Of a DNA stretch of 64,000 nt, positions 1 to 11,640 are shown in pieces; within the stretch, counting starts at the first letter, position 1, and each line of letters begins with the position of its first letter. The notes below the pieces were generated by a model. That model searched no databases. It was given only the letters and a program-made list of their open reading frames with translations, and was not told the DNA's origin. This DNA is from Homalodisca vitripennis (Eukaryota > Arthropoda > Insecta > Hemiptera > Cicadellidae), in assembly GCF_021130785.1 (NCBI RefSeq), contig NC_060215.1, forward strand, positions 118,010,501 to 118,074,500, given 5' to 3'. The position numbers and the translations under genes are program-made.

Positions 1-658
1 TCCGATTAGTGACAATCAATTAAAAACGCCCTCCTGACGTACGTACCTAAAAGAGATAATTTGACGAAACAAAAAGTATATTGAAACTAAAGCATGTAAA
101 AAGTGAATCCAGTGATTTCGATTTCCAAATTACGTAATGTGGCATATAATTTGGCTGAGCTCCATTGAAGGCTATCACTCCGTAGGCTGACACAATTTCT
201 CTTTTGAAGATATAAAAATGTCTTTTCGGTAACAATGTTTATCTGTCAGAGTTGTCACAAGACATCTAGAGAGTGAAAGAAGGTATAGATTTGAAATTCT
301 GCACGAAACCTCATTGAACATAGTGTGGCGAACCTTGTTTAACAGTACAAAAATCACAATAATAGCCACGGTAAGGTTAAACACAGCCTTATTGCCTGCA
401 AGCAGACATCCTAGCCCGGACAGCAACTCTCAAGCAAATTAACCTATATTTGTTATCCATAGTTTTTATCCATGATGTTTGACCACAGTTGTAATCAGAT
501 CGTCGATAAGAGCAGTTGAATCCTTATCTCTCCGGTAGCTGTTTGCCTGAGTCGTGTTGTTACTTGTCTGGCACGGTTGACTGTCTCGCTTGAAATTACA
601 TTAACTTATATTAAATCATCGTTTAAAATACTTTTTTTATTGGCATGTGATATTTATC
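1..658. other. Region without recognisable gene
   Basis: AT-rich DNA upstream of a non-LTR ORF1 remnant. Short open frames occur on the minus strand, but none has a recognisable motif or composition unlike its surroundings. Part of this stretch may be the 5' untranslated region of the element that starts at 659; no boundary is visible. Confidence 0.4.
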
Positions 659-1925
659 ATGGCCGATAACTGTAATAAATGTAATACTGTTTTCGTCAAG
701 AGTGAAATCATGGCCAAGTGTGTAGATTGTGAGCAGTTTTCATACCACGTGCACACGTGCGGTACTACCCACCCAAAGTTTTACTAAAAATAACACCTTC
801 ATGTGCTGAGGAATCTAAATTTAACGATTTAGTTCCCAGTAGATGTGACCATGAAGACAAAAGTTCTATTTTGTTAGCTATTCGAGCCCTACTGAACTAC
901 ATTGAGGAAAACAGTAACGCAGTGTTGTCATCGGTTCGTGCTGTGCAAGATAATATAAAGAGTATGCGGGATTGCGTAATTAAGCTGGAGAGTGAACAAG
1001 AAAAATTACAGGAGCGCTGCAGCAGGCTGGAGCATGCTAATGCCGCTTTGGCTGGCGAGGTGCGGGACTTGCAACAGCGATTTCAGCATTCCCGATCTGC
1101 TAATGTGGAGATAATCGGACTGCCGAAAGCTGACAGTGAAAATATTGTCGACTGTCTCCAACACATAGCCGGTGTGCTTGGACTTTAGTTCAGGATGAAG
1201 GATGTATCGATCGCTCATCGGCTGCGTACATGTTCCACCTGAAGGCATTTGAAAGACGTATAAAGGACTGGCTGAGTATAATTTTCTGATCTGAATATTT
1301 TTCTTATTCTAATAAGGAGTGTTATTACCATGCTTACTCTGTGCTTTCTAGACCAAATATAAACAAATTAAAATATAGAGGTTAAATTAATTACACATAT
1401 GATTGTGCTACCGCAAAACAATGTTTACACAGAACAGTTGGCTCAAGTTAACAGGCTCTTATACTATTAAATAAGTCTTGTTCTCTTTACTTGATTTGCC
1501 ATACACTTTTACGATACTTTAATCGTTGTTCTGCTAGTCGAGGCGAAAACGTATCCAATACAGCAAACACGATTACAATCTTTACAAGCCATTCCCAAGC
1601 CAAGGCCGTGAACCCACTGTCCTCCCTTTAAGAAGTAGGTAAGAAATTGTCCCGACACTTTTACGACGTGGACCTACAGTCCGTTTACCGGCAGAGAGGG
1701 GAAGGACAGATTTTAACATCGCGGTTATCCACCCATCTGTCACAAGGAGTAATATCTAAGTGAACGATCACCTAACACTTCACAATAAAGAATTTCTGGA
1801 GAGGGCGCCCTTGCTTAAGAGGGAGGGAAAGATCGTCCTAGTTGGAGTTTCCTATGGAAAGTTTGTCATCAAGGCTATTGAGGGGTGCTGAGGTTGTTCG
1901 CGTCACCGTGGTGAAGGATCTTCAC
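659..1925 (+). pseudogene. Non-LTR retrotransposon ORF1 remnant (PHD-like finger plus coiled coil)
   Basis: The ATG at 659 opens a frame with a PHD/RING-like cysteine pattern (CNKC, then CVDC, then YHVHTC) that stops at 785-787. The protein continues in another frame from about 757 to 1188 as a heptad-rich coiled coil followed by NVEIIGLP, a motif typical of ORF1 proteins of CR1/Jockey-type elements. After a stop at 1186 the frame still reads DVSIAHRLRT, the usual next ORF1 block. The C-terminal ORF1 part (VNDHLT, then NKEFLERA) appears at about 1760-1885. The stretch between, about 1245-1695, does not fit and is probably an insertion or rearrangement. At least one frameshift and several stops make it non-functional. 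No endonuclease or reverse transcriptase follows, so only the ORF1 end of the element remains. The family assignment rests on motif order seen by eye. Confidence 0.65.
1608..1689. repeat. Dispersed repeat, copy 1 (mate at 54334-54415)
   Basis: An 82-bp segment that reappears in the same orientation at 54334-54415 with about 88% identity by eye. Both copies end in the same block, beginning TTTTACGACGTGGACC. It lies inside the disrupted part of the ORF1 remnant, so it may be what interrupted that ORF. Family unknown. Confidence 0.6.
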
Positions 1926-3050
1926 AGGTTCGAAAACAAGAAGAGCAACTGTTTTTTAAACAAGATTTACAAATGTAAGCTTTTTTTATAAGTTTGTTTT
2001 TCTTTCGTTAGTATAATAAACACGCTATTCTTGTTTGTTTCATTAATTTTATTTAAATATGTGAAAGATCAAGCGTTTACTTTGATTTTTATTATTTTTA
2101 CATGATTAAAATTACATAACCAGACTTTTTTATGTTTATACAATTTGTATTGGAAGAAAATATTTTTTTATCAGTTTTATACGCATGGGAAAATGATAAA
2201 TGAACAGTATAAATGGAACATATAGCAAATATCAATTTTAATTTATTAATGCAATTAGTTGTGTGTATTGTTTTTATTCATATATTTTACTTGCATTAGT
2301 AAGATAAGTTACTAATAGACAAGATATGCTTAGTTTTTAATGTATTCTTTACACTTCGTAGATCGTCTATTTCTTATTGGCATAGGTATTTTTGGACTAT
2401 ACCTAATTTCAAAATATTAACTTATTATATTAAAGTTTTAACAAATTTACTGTTTTTAAGTTTTATAAGACTGCAAATTTCTAAAAATAAGCAAAATGTG
2501 GAAACTATAAATTAAAGTATTTTATTATATCGATATTGTCTGTTTCTTCTGTGTAAAAATTGATAATACGAGTATATGTAGAGTATATGTATATGTAGGT
2601 ATGCAAGCCCAGCGACAATATTCTCGGGCCCCTGTGCAATTAATAAGTCCAGACCCCTAGATTCAGGCAATCAACCTACTTACCTTGACAATTCATTTCT
2701 CTTCAATACAGCAAAACCACATATTGGCTATATGTTAACATTGCAAGCAATATCTTAAACCCAGACTTACTAAACTGTTAACTAACACTTGTTACTTAAC
2801 TGATTTATTTCGTCCAGAATAAATATGCCAAAGCCATGATCTTTAATTTTGTGTATGTATACATGAGTAAATATTAGTAAACAAATGGAAAATAAAAAAA
2901 TGGAAGTTTAGCGATTACAGTTTTATTATTATATAAGTAGAATAGGTTTTATCAAACACAAAACTTAATTGAACTTCGTTTAAAAATCAATAATCAAACA
3001 TTACACTCGTGTTACTCATTCTAACATTACATTTTCTATTATATACTTTA
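1926..3050. other. AT-rich region, nothing recognised
   Basis: Long AT-rich stretch with no open frame of note on either strand, no obvious tandem repeat and no TE motif that I can name. Confidence 0.4.
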
Positions 3051-3059
3051 AATTTTATT

Positions 3060-3735
3060 TTGATGATCCAGTAAACATCTTGCTGATGAACCATCTTTGG
3101 TTTCGTCATGGAATATTTTCTTAAGTCTTTTCTCCTTGAAATCTGTTTTCAACAGTCGACACTTTCGGCCATGGATGTTATCACTAGGTTAGCCTCAGTG
3201 TACAGATTACTCCATTTGTCTCGCCGGACTTTTACTTCCTCCATTATTGGTCACTGATGTTCTTTGTCTCCATATCAAGTGTTGCTGATCGGGCTTGTAA
3301 CACTTTATTTTTGTTATTAATTGCAAAAAGCGATTTTAGCTATATTGTTGACATCATGATGCACTCAAACTATCTTTTAGCCCATTCAAATTTGTCTTTC
3401 ACTCTTAATTAAGCATGAATAATGAGTAACAAATGTTTCACAAAAGGTCGAACACTATCTACTCGGGCGCCGACCATCTCGTTTGGGAAATGCTATGCAA
3501 GTATTCCCATATTTGAGGGCTTCTAGAGAAATAGTTGTATGTCTTTTTCAACAACCAAAAGAAATGCTAACACTTCCTCGCAGCATTCAACGTCATTAAC
3601 TCCACACAAGTTCAGGCTATGTGCAGCACAGTTGTTATAAAAGGCCAAATTGTTGTGTTCAATTGTGATGCCTTGAGCGCCTTCCACATTTGACCCATTA
3701 TCATTTCCATGTCTTCTGCAGCTCTTCAACGGAAT
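3060..3735 (-). pseudogene. hAT-type transposase fragment (ZMYM1-like)
   Basis: The best-preserved part is 3523-3729 on the minus strand. It holds the G-x-D-N-G-S-N-x-x-G pattern (HGNDNGSNVEG) followed by C-AAHSLNL. That is the catalytic-Asp neighbourhood and conserved CxxHSLNL block of hAT-derived transposases of the ZMYM1/DUF4371 type. Downstream on the same strand, about 3390-3490, a frame reading ARVDSVRPF resembles the TRWSARxDAV block of the family but is broken by stops. The usual G-Q-x-Y-D-N start is altered to RRHGNDN. The C-terminal dimerisation region is not recognisable. A better-spread relative lies at 54.6-56.2 kb on the plus strand. Confidence 0.6.
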
Positions 3736-3791
3736 TGAGTGTTTGCTGAGTTCCTCATGTCTGTGAAGTTGGCCTACAATTTTAATTTTGA

Positions 3792-4290
3792 TGTTAATCG
3801 TTAGTTTAGGTTAGTTTACAGTGATCTGTTAGTTAGTTTAGAATTTTAAGGCAGTCAAATTTGACTAGAAACTTTTGTGGTATGTGTGACGTCATTGCTG
3901 CAGGCCAACTTAACACTAGCCTGCACCATCACACAATCCATAAAAATTTATGTCAATCATTAGTTTACGTTAGTATTGGTTAGTTTACATAGATTTTACG
4001 TTAGTTTAGACTTTTAACCCAGTTAAATTTAGCCACTAACTATTCTGCAGGCCAACTTCACACTATCACAATCACAGAATCCATTAATTTTATGTTAATC
4101 GTTAATCTACGATAATTAACAGAGATTTGACCGTTAGTTTAGAATGTTAACCCAGTAAAAAAAACAAACCTCAACAAGAACCTATTGTTATGTTTCAAAA
4201 ATGTTATATACCGGTATACGAAGTAATTGTTGCAGGTCGAATTTATATTTTAGTCTGCAAACCCATCGAAATCATTAAAATTGTTGCCAT
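3792..4290. repeat. Degenerate tandem repeat, about three units
   Basis: Units begin at about 3792, 3951 and 4093, each with TGTTAATCGTTAGTTTA or a close variant. They continue through a CCCAGTTAAATTT-like block and a CTGCAGGCCAACTT-like block. The first two units are about 159 and 142 bp; the third is longer and more decayed. A further CAGGTCGAATT at about 4234 marks the third unit's copy of the second block. No coding potential. Confidence 0.6.
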
Positions 4291-4698
4291 ATTATTATGA
4301 ATGGTTATTAATTAATTTCACCAAACTTAAGAAAATCGATATCCTTATTATACGAAAAATATTTATCTCATAATAGTTTGATCAATGTATTTTCTTTTAT
4401 TTGAAATAGACGACAAAAACAACTTCAAGGTGATGTACTTAATATTATATAAACTTTGGAGTTTAAGTGATCGTAGTATTGTTTAGGTTAATTAGTTAAT
4501 TGGGATTATTTCTTCAATAACTAAGTTGCCTTATTGATACAGAATAAGTACACAGTGTAGCAACACAAGTCCCTAGATACATTAGAGACATTTGTGTAAG
4601 AAATATGTTTACATTTTAATAGCTAATATTTAGATTTACTCTAAAGTCATTGCTGTAGATACTCCGGCCGTTATGTCACATGGTGGTGGGTGGCGAGG

Positions 4699-4816
4699 AG
4701 CTGTGTGAAGCTGGCGGCACCCATTAACGAAAATACGCCAAAAACTAGTGGAATCGTTTGTTTAGGTTTATTTAGCTTTTTTTTAGCGTTTGTTTGGTAT
4801 TAATGTGCGAAATATG

Positions 4817-4874
<58 letters not shown>

Positions 4875-5866
4875 AGTGGGTGCCGCTAGCTTCACACCAG
4901 CGGCAAATTGTTCGCTTTGCAATATTTAAGTTGCGATTAAATGTTTAAAATATTTGTAACTGTATGCTTTGCCATTTTGTCTATAAATTTAATATATTAA
5001 TATCTATATTTAATCAAGGTAACAATCTTTTATGTTTATAATGTTTTATATACGCCGAATGTTTAACAATATTTTATAAATTTATAGCTTACGTTTTATA
5101 TTTTAAGAAACAGTTTTTACGTTATATATCTAGAAGGTAAAAAAATATTATCGTTTTTACTATATTAGATTTGTTTCTTAAAATTGGTACCATGTATCAT
5201 AATGCGATACATCTTCGAAAAAATATTTACAATTAAACAATAAATTAGTAATTTTGAACACTTTTCATCATTATTGTCCTTTTTACTAAAATTGGATACT
5301 AAAACAAGTACGATTGATAACATAATATAGTGGGATCATTTCCCTACAATTATATGTTTAAACTTTATATCATCATCAATATTCCATTAATGGTTGGATT
5401 CATTTGTATAATTTATTATGGTACAGTATGATACGATTCATTCATTTGTCCCCTAGTTGTATTCTTTACAATGAAAATCATACTGTGTATAGTAATATTA
5501 TGAAATATTCATTAAAATTGTGTTGGATGCAAAAACACATGATACTTTATGATCGTGCAGTATGATATAATTCATTATTTTGTTACTTTTCATTGCTGTA
5601 TTATTATATTGCAAATCTTACAGTGTATAATAATATTCATTAAAATTATGTTGGATTAAAAAAAACGTTAAATTAATTATTCCTTATATCAAAAGTAATG
5701 AAGTTAAGTTAAGCTAGCGGCACCCACTGTTTTTTTGCATATTTCGCACATTAATGCCAAACAAACGCTGAAAATAGCTAAACAAACCTAAAAAAACGCT
5801 AAACAAACGATTCCACTAGTTTTTGGCGTATTTTAGTTGATGGGTGCCGCCAGCTTCACACAGCTA
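4699..5866. mobile_element. Foldback element with long inverted repeats
   Basis: The left arm (4699-about 4892) and right arm (about 5712-5866) are inverted copies of each other. They share AGCTGTGTGAAGCTGGCGGC at the outer ends and CAGTGGGTGCCGCTAGCT at the inner ends. The whole is bounded by the 8-bp direct repeat TGGCGAGG (4691-4698 and 5867-5874); including the next base the match is 8 of 9. Within each arm the outer GAAGCTGGCGGCACCCA and inner TGGGTGCCGCTAGCTTC are also inverted relative to each other, so each arm can fold by itself. The left arm contains a 57-base A run (4817-4873) where the right arm has only seven. No transposase frame is present. A target duplication of 8-9 bp with long arms fits a non-autonomous hAT- or Mutator-like origin; which of these is undecided. 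Confidence 0.75.
5424..5656. repeat. Diverged tandem duplication inside the foldback element
   Basis: Two units of about 100 bp start with CAGTATGATA at 5424 and 5558 and end with ATGTTGGAT or TGTGTTGGAT at 5528 and 5656. They share several blocks, including ATATTCATTAAAATT. The duplication lies in the non-arm core of the 4699-5866 element. Confidence 0.55.
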
Positions 5867-5874
5867 TGGCGAGG

Positions 5875-8600
5875 TGTTGTGAGATCGGGCGGCAACAACC
5901 ACGGTCAAAGGCTTGGCTGTACCCTTTTACCTTTCTGGGGCGGTGAGATCAAAAGGACCTTATCTTTATCGTTTCTTTTACGTGTAAAAACCTGTGGAAG
6001 CTTCCAGAATATTATCTTCTTTTAACACTAGTTGTTAATTTATTTAGACAATATGGTTATAAAATTCTCATACTACTGCTTAACAATTTGGCTTGCATCT
6101 CTTTTTTGGAAGATATTAATACACATCTGTAATTGTACATTATTTGTTATCTGGAAAAAATTTCATCCAAACTTACATGTGTGATATTTTTATAAACTCT
6201 AAATAAATAATAAATTTTAACAAGATCGAAAATGTTTTATTTTAATCCACTCTGGGAACAATACAACTAAAGCGCTATACAGAAATAAACAGTGTTATTA
6301 TGCTTACATTGTTAATGAAAATCATTATTTAAGCAAATATCAACACTTTAGGTGTGTTTACGACGAAGAAACGTGTTACCTAACGAACAGTCGCATTTGC
6401 AGCTACACCAAAAAAGTGAAGTATTTCCTGTGAAAATAAAAATTTTCGTGCAACATTTTAAGAACCAAGGTCAATCCATTTTTCAGTTATGGACGAACAC
6501 ATAACCGTCATATATAAATCCAACCAACCATCGCAACTAAGACGCCGCATTCTATGTGTATACAAATTAAAATATGCCCCAAAATGTACAAGGCCCGTAG
6601 ACGAAAGTAACCACCCCTGTAGAAAGTAACCAAACTGGAAACAAAGAAACGAGAGGATTTCTGGAATGGTGTTTCTAAGATTTGCCCATTGCATATTTTC
6701 CTGAGAACAGCAGTTGTTGTGGAGGCATTACGGTTCAATGAGCATTGTAACAGAAGGGGTGTCACTGGTTAGTCTAACGAGGGTTCCCCGTCTAAAATAT
6801 ATGTTTTCAAGTGAAGGGCTATCTACAAATCTGCTATCTTCATTCATACAAGCCTATTGAATGAAACTATGTACAGGTGGCTACTTACATATACGACACC
6901 TTTAAGACACCAGATGGTTGTTACAACAAAAATTTTTATAATCCATTAAAAGAAGGACGCATCCTCGGAATGAAAGATACTAAGCTAAACATTTGCATGC
7001 GTCTTTATTTCTGTGTAAAAAGACATCACAAAGATAATAACAACATTCAGTCACATTTTAGAGAGTCGCAACAATGGAACATCTGACCCAACTTCGCAGT
7101 ACAGAAACAACAAACGTCGTACAAGAGATTTGTATTACGAGATACAATATTCATATTAAATACTCCTTTTCATAGAATATTGTACGATTGCTAAAAATGA
7201 AATAAATATTATTTAGAGAATATTTCATTTATGATTATTATCTATAAATATAGTATATTAAGTAATAAATCATAAAGATGTAATAATAATAATAATAATA
7301 GTACTTTAAGTGAATAATTGGCTATATAACTTACACACTGTATTCTAATAGCTAACCTAGCGTTATCGTACATACAGGTAAGCGGTCCGCCACTCTTTGC
7401 GCTCTATCTCAAGAAGGGTTGAATGTACATAAAATTACTTTAGACAAATGTTGAAGAGGATTTTCCGTTGTACAGCGCAAGGGAAACGAGATATTTGCAA
7501 AAATAGTATTTCGTGATCTTTGACCTTAAATATATTAACCTATAAAAACACGTGATTATATGAGACTTTTGAGGTAAGTTATTAACACTAAAATAAAGAC
7601 GTATGCACATTTTAGCTTATTATCTTTCATTCCGGGATTCGCTCCCTTTGTTCCCTTATTTGATCGAGTTATTGTTTACCACGTTACACTGTACTATTCA
7701 ATGATTACGTAATGAATTATTACTCGTGTAAGTACGCTTCAAACTCACTTTTCTTGTATAAAAGGATGAATTTTATTTCTAAGTCGTATTAATACATTTG
7801 TTTTTAATATTTACGTTGTATATACTTGTAATAAATATTTTTTTCAATCGCGCGCCGGTATAGCTTATTAAAATATTGTCAGTCCAAACACTGCAGAAAT
7901 AAATATGTATTGTATGTAATGTCTTATGTAAAGATCTACCACTCACTATCTGTGAAATAGAGGATTATCTTACTGGTAAATCTCACTCTTATACGTAGCA
8001 AATGTCAATTCTAAAATAGGAGCAATTCTTCAATTCCATCTACTATGATGAAGTAAAGAATACTAATTTAATAAGTTTAATACATGGACGCTTTGCTGAA
8101 AATTATTAAGATGGACAAAACCTTTAAATCATATTACACACACTCTTGTTGTGTGTGGTTGCAATTAGTTAAGTCATGTTCAACGTTATCTCATGTTTAT
8201 CAAAACTGTGTGATATTATCAACTGTGTGCGGGCGTGTGTGTGTCACGGGAGGGGATCCGGAAAAACAATATTGAATCCTCTAAAATATTTAGATGTCGT
8301 GTCACTATATTACAACGACAATTTACATTATCTGTCTTAAGATATAAACAATACTGAGTCAGACTGTTTGTAAAAATCATTAAAACTGAATATATTTAGG
8401 GCCCATGTAAGATGTATTTGGATGATGTTTACTACCAATAATTTACTTTAACTTAACTTACTTTTTTCTCAGTTTAATAATATAATACTTAACATTATAA
8501 TTTCGTGACTATTAAGCGTGAGACATCATCGTATGGTTCTACTTAAAGCCATAATACCCCTCCGACCACTAAAACTAACTTCTAGTTCCCTCACCTACAT
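5875..8600. other. AT-rich region without recognisable gene
   Basis: Short open frames exist on both strands, for example 6458-6765 minus and 6877-7086 plus. None carries a recognisable motif and overlapping frames on the same segment look equally open, so I do not call a gene. A short (TAA)n run lies at about 7281-7300. Confidence 0.4.
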
Positions 8601-8629
8601 CTTTATAGCCTATCGTCTGCAGGTTCAGG

Positions 8630-8775
8630 TATAAAAAGGGTAGTCAAACGAACCTTACACTCGGCAGTCAGTCAGTTGATGTCAATAGTGCCGAAGTGTC
8701 CTGTTGATGTCCTTGATTTTCGTGCATGAAAGAAGATGACAGCTCCATAGAGATGTTCCTTTATTAGTTATAAGG
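8630..8775 (+). promoter_or_regulatory. Candidate arthropod promoter with first exon and splice donor
   Basis: A textbook TATA box, TATAAAAAGGG, lies at 8630-8640. About 35-40 bp downstream is a cluster of arthropod initiator-type sites (GCAGTCAGTCAGT, 8664-8676). The putative first exon runs to an excellent splice donor, AAG/GTAAGTGG, at about 8773-8780. Any ATG in the exon, for example at about 8727, reaches a stop before the donor, so the exon would be non-coding or hold only a short upstream ORF. The nearest protein-like signal downstream is the broken frame at 9215-9687. The TATA-to-initiator spacing is slightly longer than ideal. Confidence 0.45.
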
Positions 8776-9214
8776 TAAGTGGTCCCTATTTCATTATTTC
8801 TTAATACTTTACTACAGTAAAGTAAAACTATACAAGTTTTTAAGGAAGTTTATAGCAATAAGTCTCAAACTCTAGTCAAAATAATTGAAGTTGTGTGAAA
8901 AACACTACATTTTAATAAATTATTATTAACATACTTTCGGGGCCAAACTAAAATTCAATGAAAATACTATTATTTATTATTTATCAATTATTTTTCACTA
9001 ATCTTCTCATACTCTCAACGTTTATTAAGTGTATATGAAAATCCGTTAAATCTTAACAAATATTCTATTTAAAAGTTCAAAACTCATGCTAAATGTATCC
9101 AAATGTTATACAAATATGCTCAAATAGAAAATTATTTAACTAAAGGCAAAGTTTTCTGAGAGTTAAAAAGTTAACTCCCCAAACTTTATACAATTCCAGC
9201 ATTTAAAAAGAATA

Positions 9215-9687
9215 ATGAAAGAAGGCAATTTTATTTTGTTGAATGAATTGCCGGATTTGTTGGAACTTTTAAATACAGCAAATATTTCAACACTGCAATT
9301 CACTAGTTTTATAATGTAGAAAGATTAACTTTGTAGATTATAAAGATGTTACCGAGCCAATATTACGGGAATATATAAACTACTTTCAAAAATATTTAAA
9401 AAACAAATTTCAAAAACAACAATCAGAGTATTTACATAATTTATTTATGAAGTTTTTACGTTTTACTGTCGCAGATATTCACTACCAGAGCTCATTTCGC
9501 CAGACGATTAACTGAAGACCCTGTATGAATTTCAAGATGTATCACATTTTATTAAAGATTACTTTCTTAGCGGTGGTTATGATGGTTTTTCATAGAACCA
9601 AATAATATTTATGAGTATATTCCATTTGATTCTGAAGAGGAAATACGACAGCTAATTGATTGGAGTGATCCTGGGTTTTATAGCTAA
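9215..9687 (+). pseudogene. Unrecognised broken protein-coding remnant
   Basis: Four protein-like segments follow one another on the plus strand in different frames. 9215-9319 starts with an ATG and reads MKEGNFILLNELPDLLELL. 9315-9515 has no ATG; it contains TEPILREYINYFQKYL. 9488-9595 includes LKTLYEFQDVSHFIKDYF and has one internal stop. 9595-9687 contains EEEIRQLIDWSDPGFYS and ends at TAA. The residue mix (many acidic, aromatic and hydrophobic residues in order) is much more protein-like than the flanking AT-rich DNA. Relay between frames at matching points suggests one former gene of about 150 codons with two or three frameshifts. I do not recognise the family; a host gene, a TE or an old viral insertion are all possible. 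The promoter-like site at 8630 lies upstream on the same strand. Confidence 0.4.
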
Positions 9688-11040
9688 ACGTTTTATTCTA
9701 TGAATTTAATCATAATACATTCTTTATCTTTAATTGACTTTTTACCAGCATCAACTAAATGCAAGTTATCTCTCTCTTATCCTTTTCTTTTAATCTTTTA
9801 TCATATAAAAACTTCAAAATCGATTTGGCAAATTCACTTTAATATCTTATAACTATTTATTTTTTGTAACTTAAAACAAAGTTGTAATTTTTATGATTCA
9901 ATATTCCAAATGAATTGATGTTATAGTGATGAAACACAGTTGGTTTCATTTTTACAACTTTCTCGCTGAAAGTTTCCCTTACGAAAGTATAAGAAATTCT
10001 GATAAATACAAAATGTTTGTTAATTATGTATATAAGTCTATATCAAAACTTTAGTATAACATATTTACATTTTATTTTTATTTTTAAGTTTTGCACTTCA
10101 TAATCTTTGTTTATTTCTTTAAAAATAGTACATTTAGACTTTTCGGAATAAATATTTTACAAAGTAAATGTGAGGGAAAATTTTAATACTTTTCACAGAC
10201 CTTATTGAGTACTGTAAAATACTGCAATGGAAATAAACTTGAATTATTTTCTATTATACATTACATATTTTTATATTACATAAAATTAATGTTTTTGTCA
10301 GGACGCTTTTGTCATGAGAAATTTGTAGATAAGTTAGATAGATGGTTGCCATTCGAGAGTTTTGGAAGTATCAAATTAAGCAGTGAAAAATGAATATGTT
10401 TACAAAATTATTTTCGGATTGATACTACACCAATTCCACGTAATCGCAACTAATAATGAGTTTCTAAATGTTTGGCTGCATTAATTAAAATTATCTTAAT
10501 TAAATCTTTGATACATACTCGTTAATTTTAAGTATATAATTGGCTGCTAGAAGCGTTAAACATTTACCGTATCCTTCTTGTTATACACAAATTTGTAACA
10601 GATTTTTTTGGGTTATTTATTTAACATTAGGAGATGAGACTTAATCCATTTATTTGAAAATCTAAATTAAAAACTTTTGACTAAGGTGAGCAATCTTTGA
10701 AATATATCCCTCCAATATTTTGTTTTTTAAGCAAATACTGAGTCGAGCTGGGAATGGATGTCTGATACGCCACTTAGCCTCCATTCTAACTCTCCATTGG
10801 ATGTAGATACTTTAGTTGGAAGTTGGCGGTGGTAACTTATTGTACAGCTTTTGCCATCCATATTCCTTTTTAATCCATCATTACTTAACAAAACGGACTT
10901 ATTTGATCAAGTTTCTCGCCACCATAACTCTATACAAGCCAGTCTCTTCTAATGCTCACTGTGTTTGTTTTTTTTGTTGAACAAACACACAAAAAAAAAC
11001 ACAACTCAGAATTCTGAGCATCAGTGATACTTAATACTTG
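9688..11040. other. AT-rich region, nothing recognised
   Basis: No open frame with a recognisable motif. The frame at 10205-10393 has low-complexity, AT-driven composition and is not supported. Confidence 0.4.
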
Positions 11041-11170
11041 TCGTTCTTGTAGGTAGTGTCCAGTTCTGCGTATTATTGGTTTTTTTAATTTTATATATTT
11101 TTTTTTCTCTTGTGTGTTTAATCCTTGTCAATTATTGTTGTTATTATTTTGTTGAAAGTTTGTTATAGTT

Positions 11171-11229
<59 letters not shown>

Positions 11230-11640
11230 ATGTTTTTCTTTATATATAGTTTATTTTTTCTCTACTGTTATTATTATGTTGTTAATGATTTTGTTCATTT
11301 ATTATCATTATAGCTTTATATAGATTTTATAATGTTATAACCTTTATAGCCTATTTACCAAAGTATTATTAAATTTATAATAATTGTTAATACCTTGTTG
11401 AAACGTTTTTGTTATATATCTTTATGCATATTTCACTCTGTTATCCGTCATTTAGTCTATTTTGCCGCGCACTGGTTTTGTTTTCTGATCAATAATTGTT
11501 AAACTTGTTCAATTTTTCTTTTTTTTAACTCTATGTTAATTTAATAGTAGATCAAGTAAGTATTGTCTAAGTCTTGAGCCATATGTATTGGTATATTTAT
11601 GTATGAATTGGCTGCTTGCCGTTAATAAATAAATAACCGT
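11041..11640 (+). mobile_element. Probable 3' end of a non-LTR retrotransposon
   Basis: T-rich, non-coding DNA ends with TTGGCTGCTTGCCGTTAATA and an AATAAATAAATAA tail at about 11605-11637. That is the kind of 3' terminus seen in CR1/Jockey-type insect elements. The tail abuts a minus-strand protein-like frame at 11640, as if the element had inserted into that gene. A (TA)n microsatellite of about 48 bp lies at 11179-11226. The upstream limit is arbitrary because no coding part of the element is visible. Confidence 0.4.

Noticed and set aside
5837..6025. Open frame crossing the right edge of the foldback element
   Set aside because: Starts in the inverted-repeat arm and has no recognised motif; chance frame.
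6458..6765. Two overlapping minus-strand frames of about 80 codons
   Set aside because: No motif, and both frames are equally open, which suggests chance.
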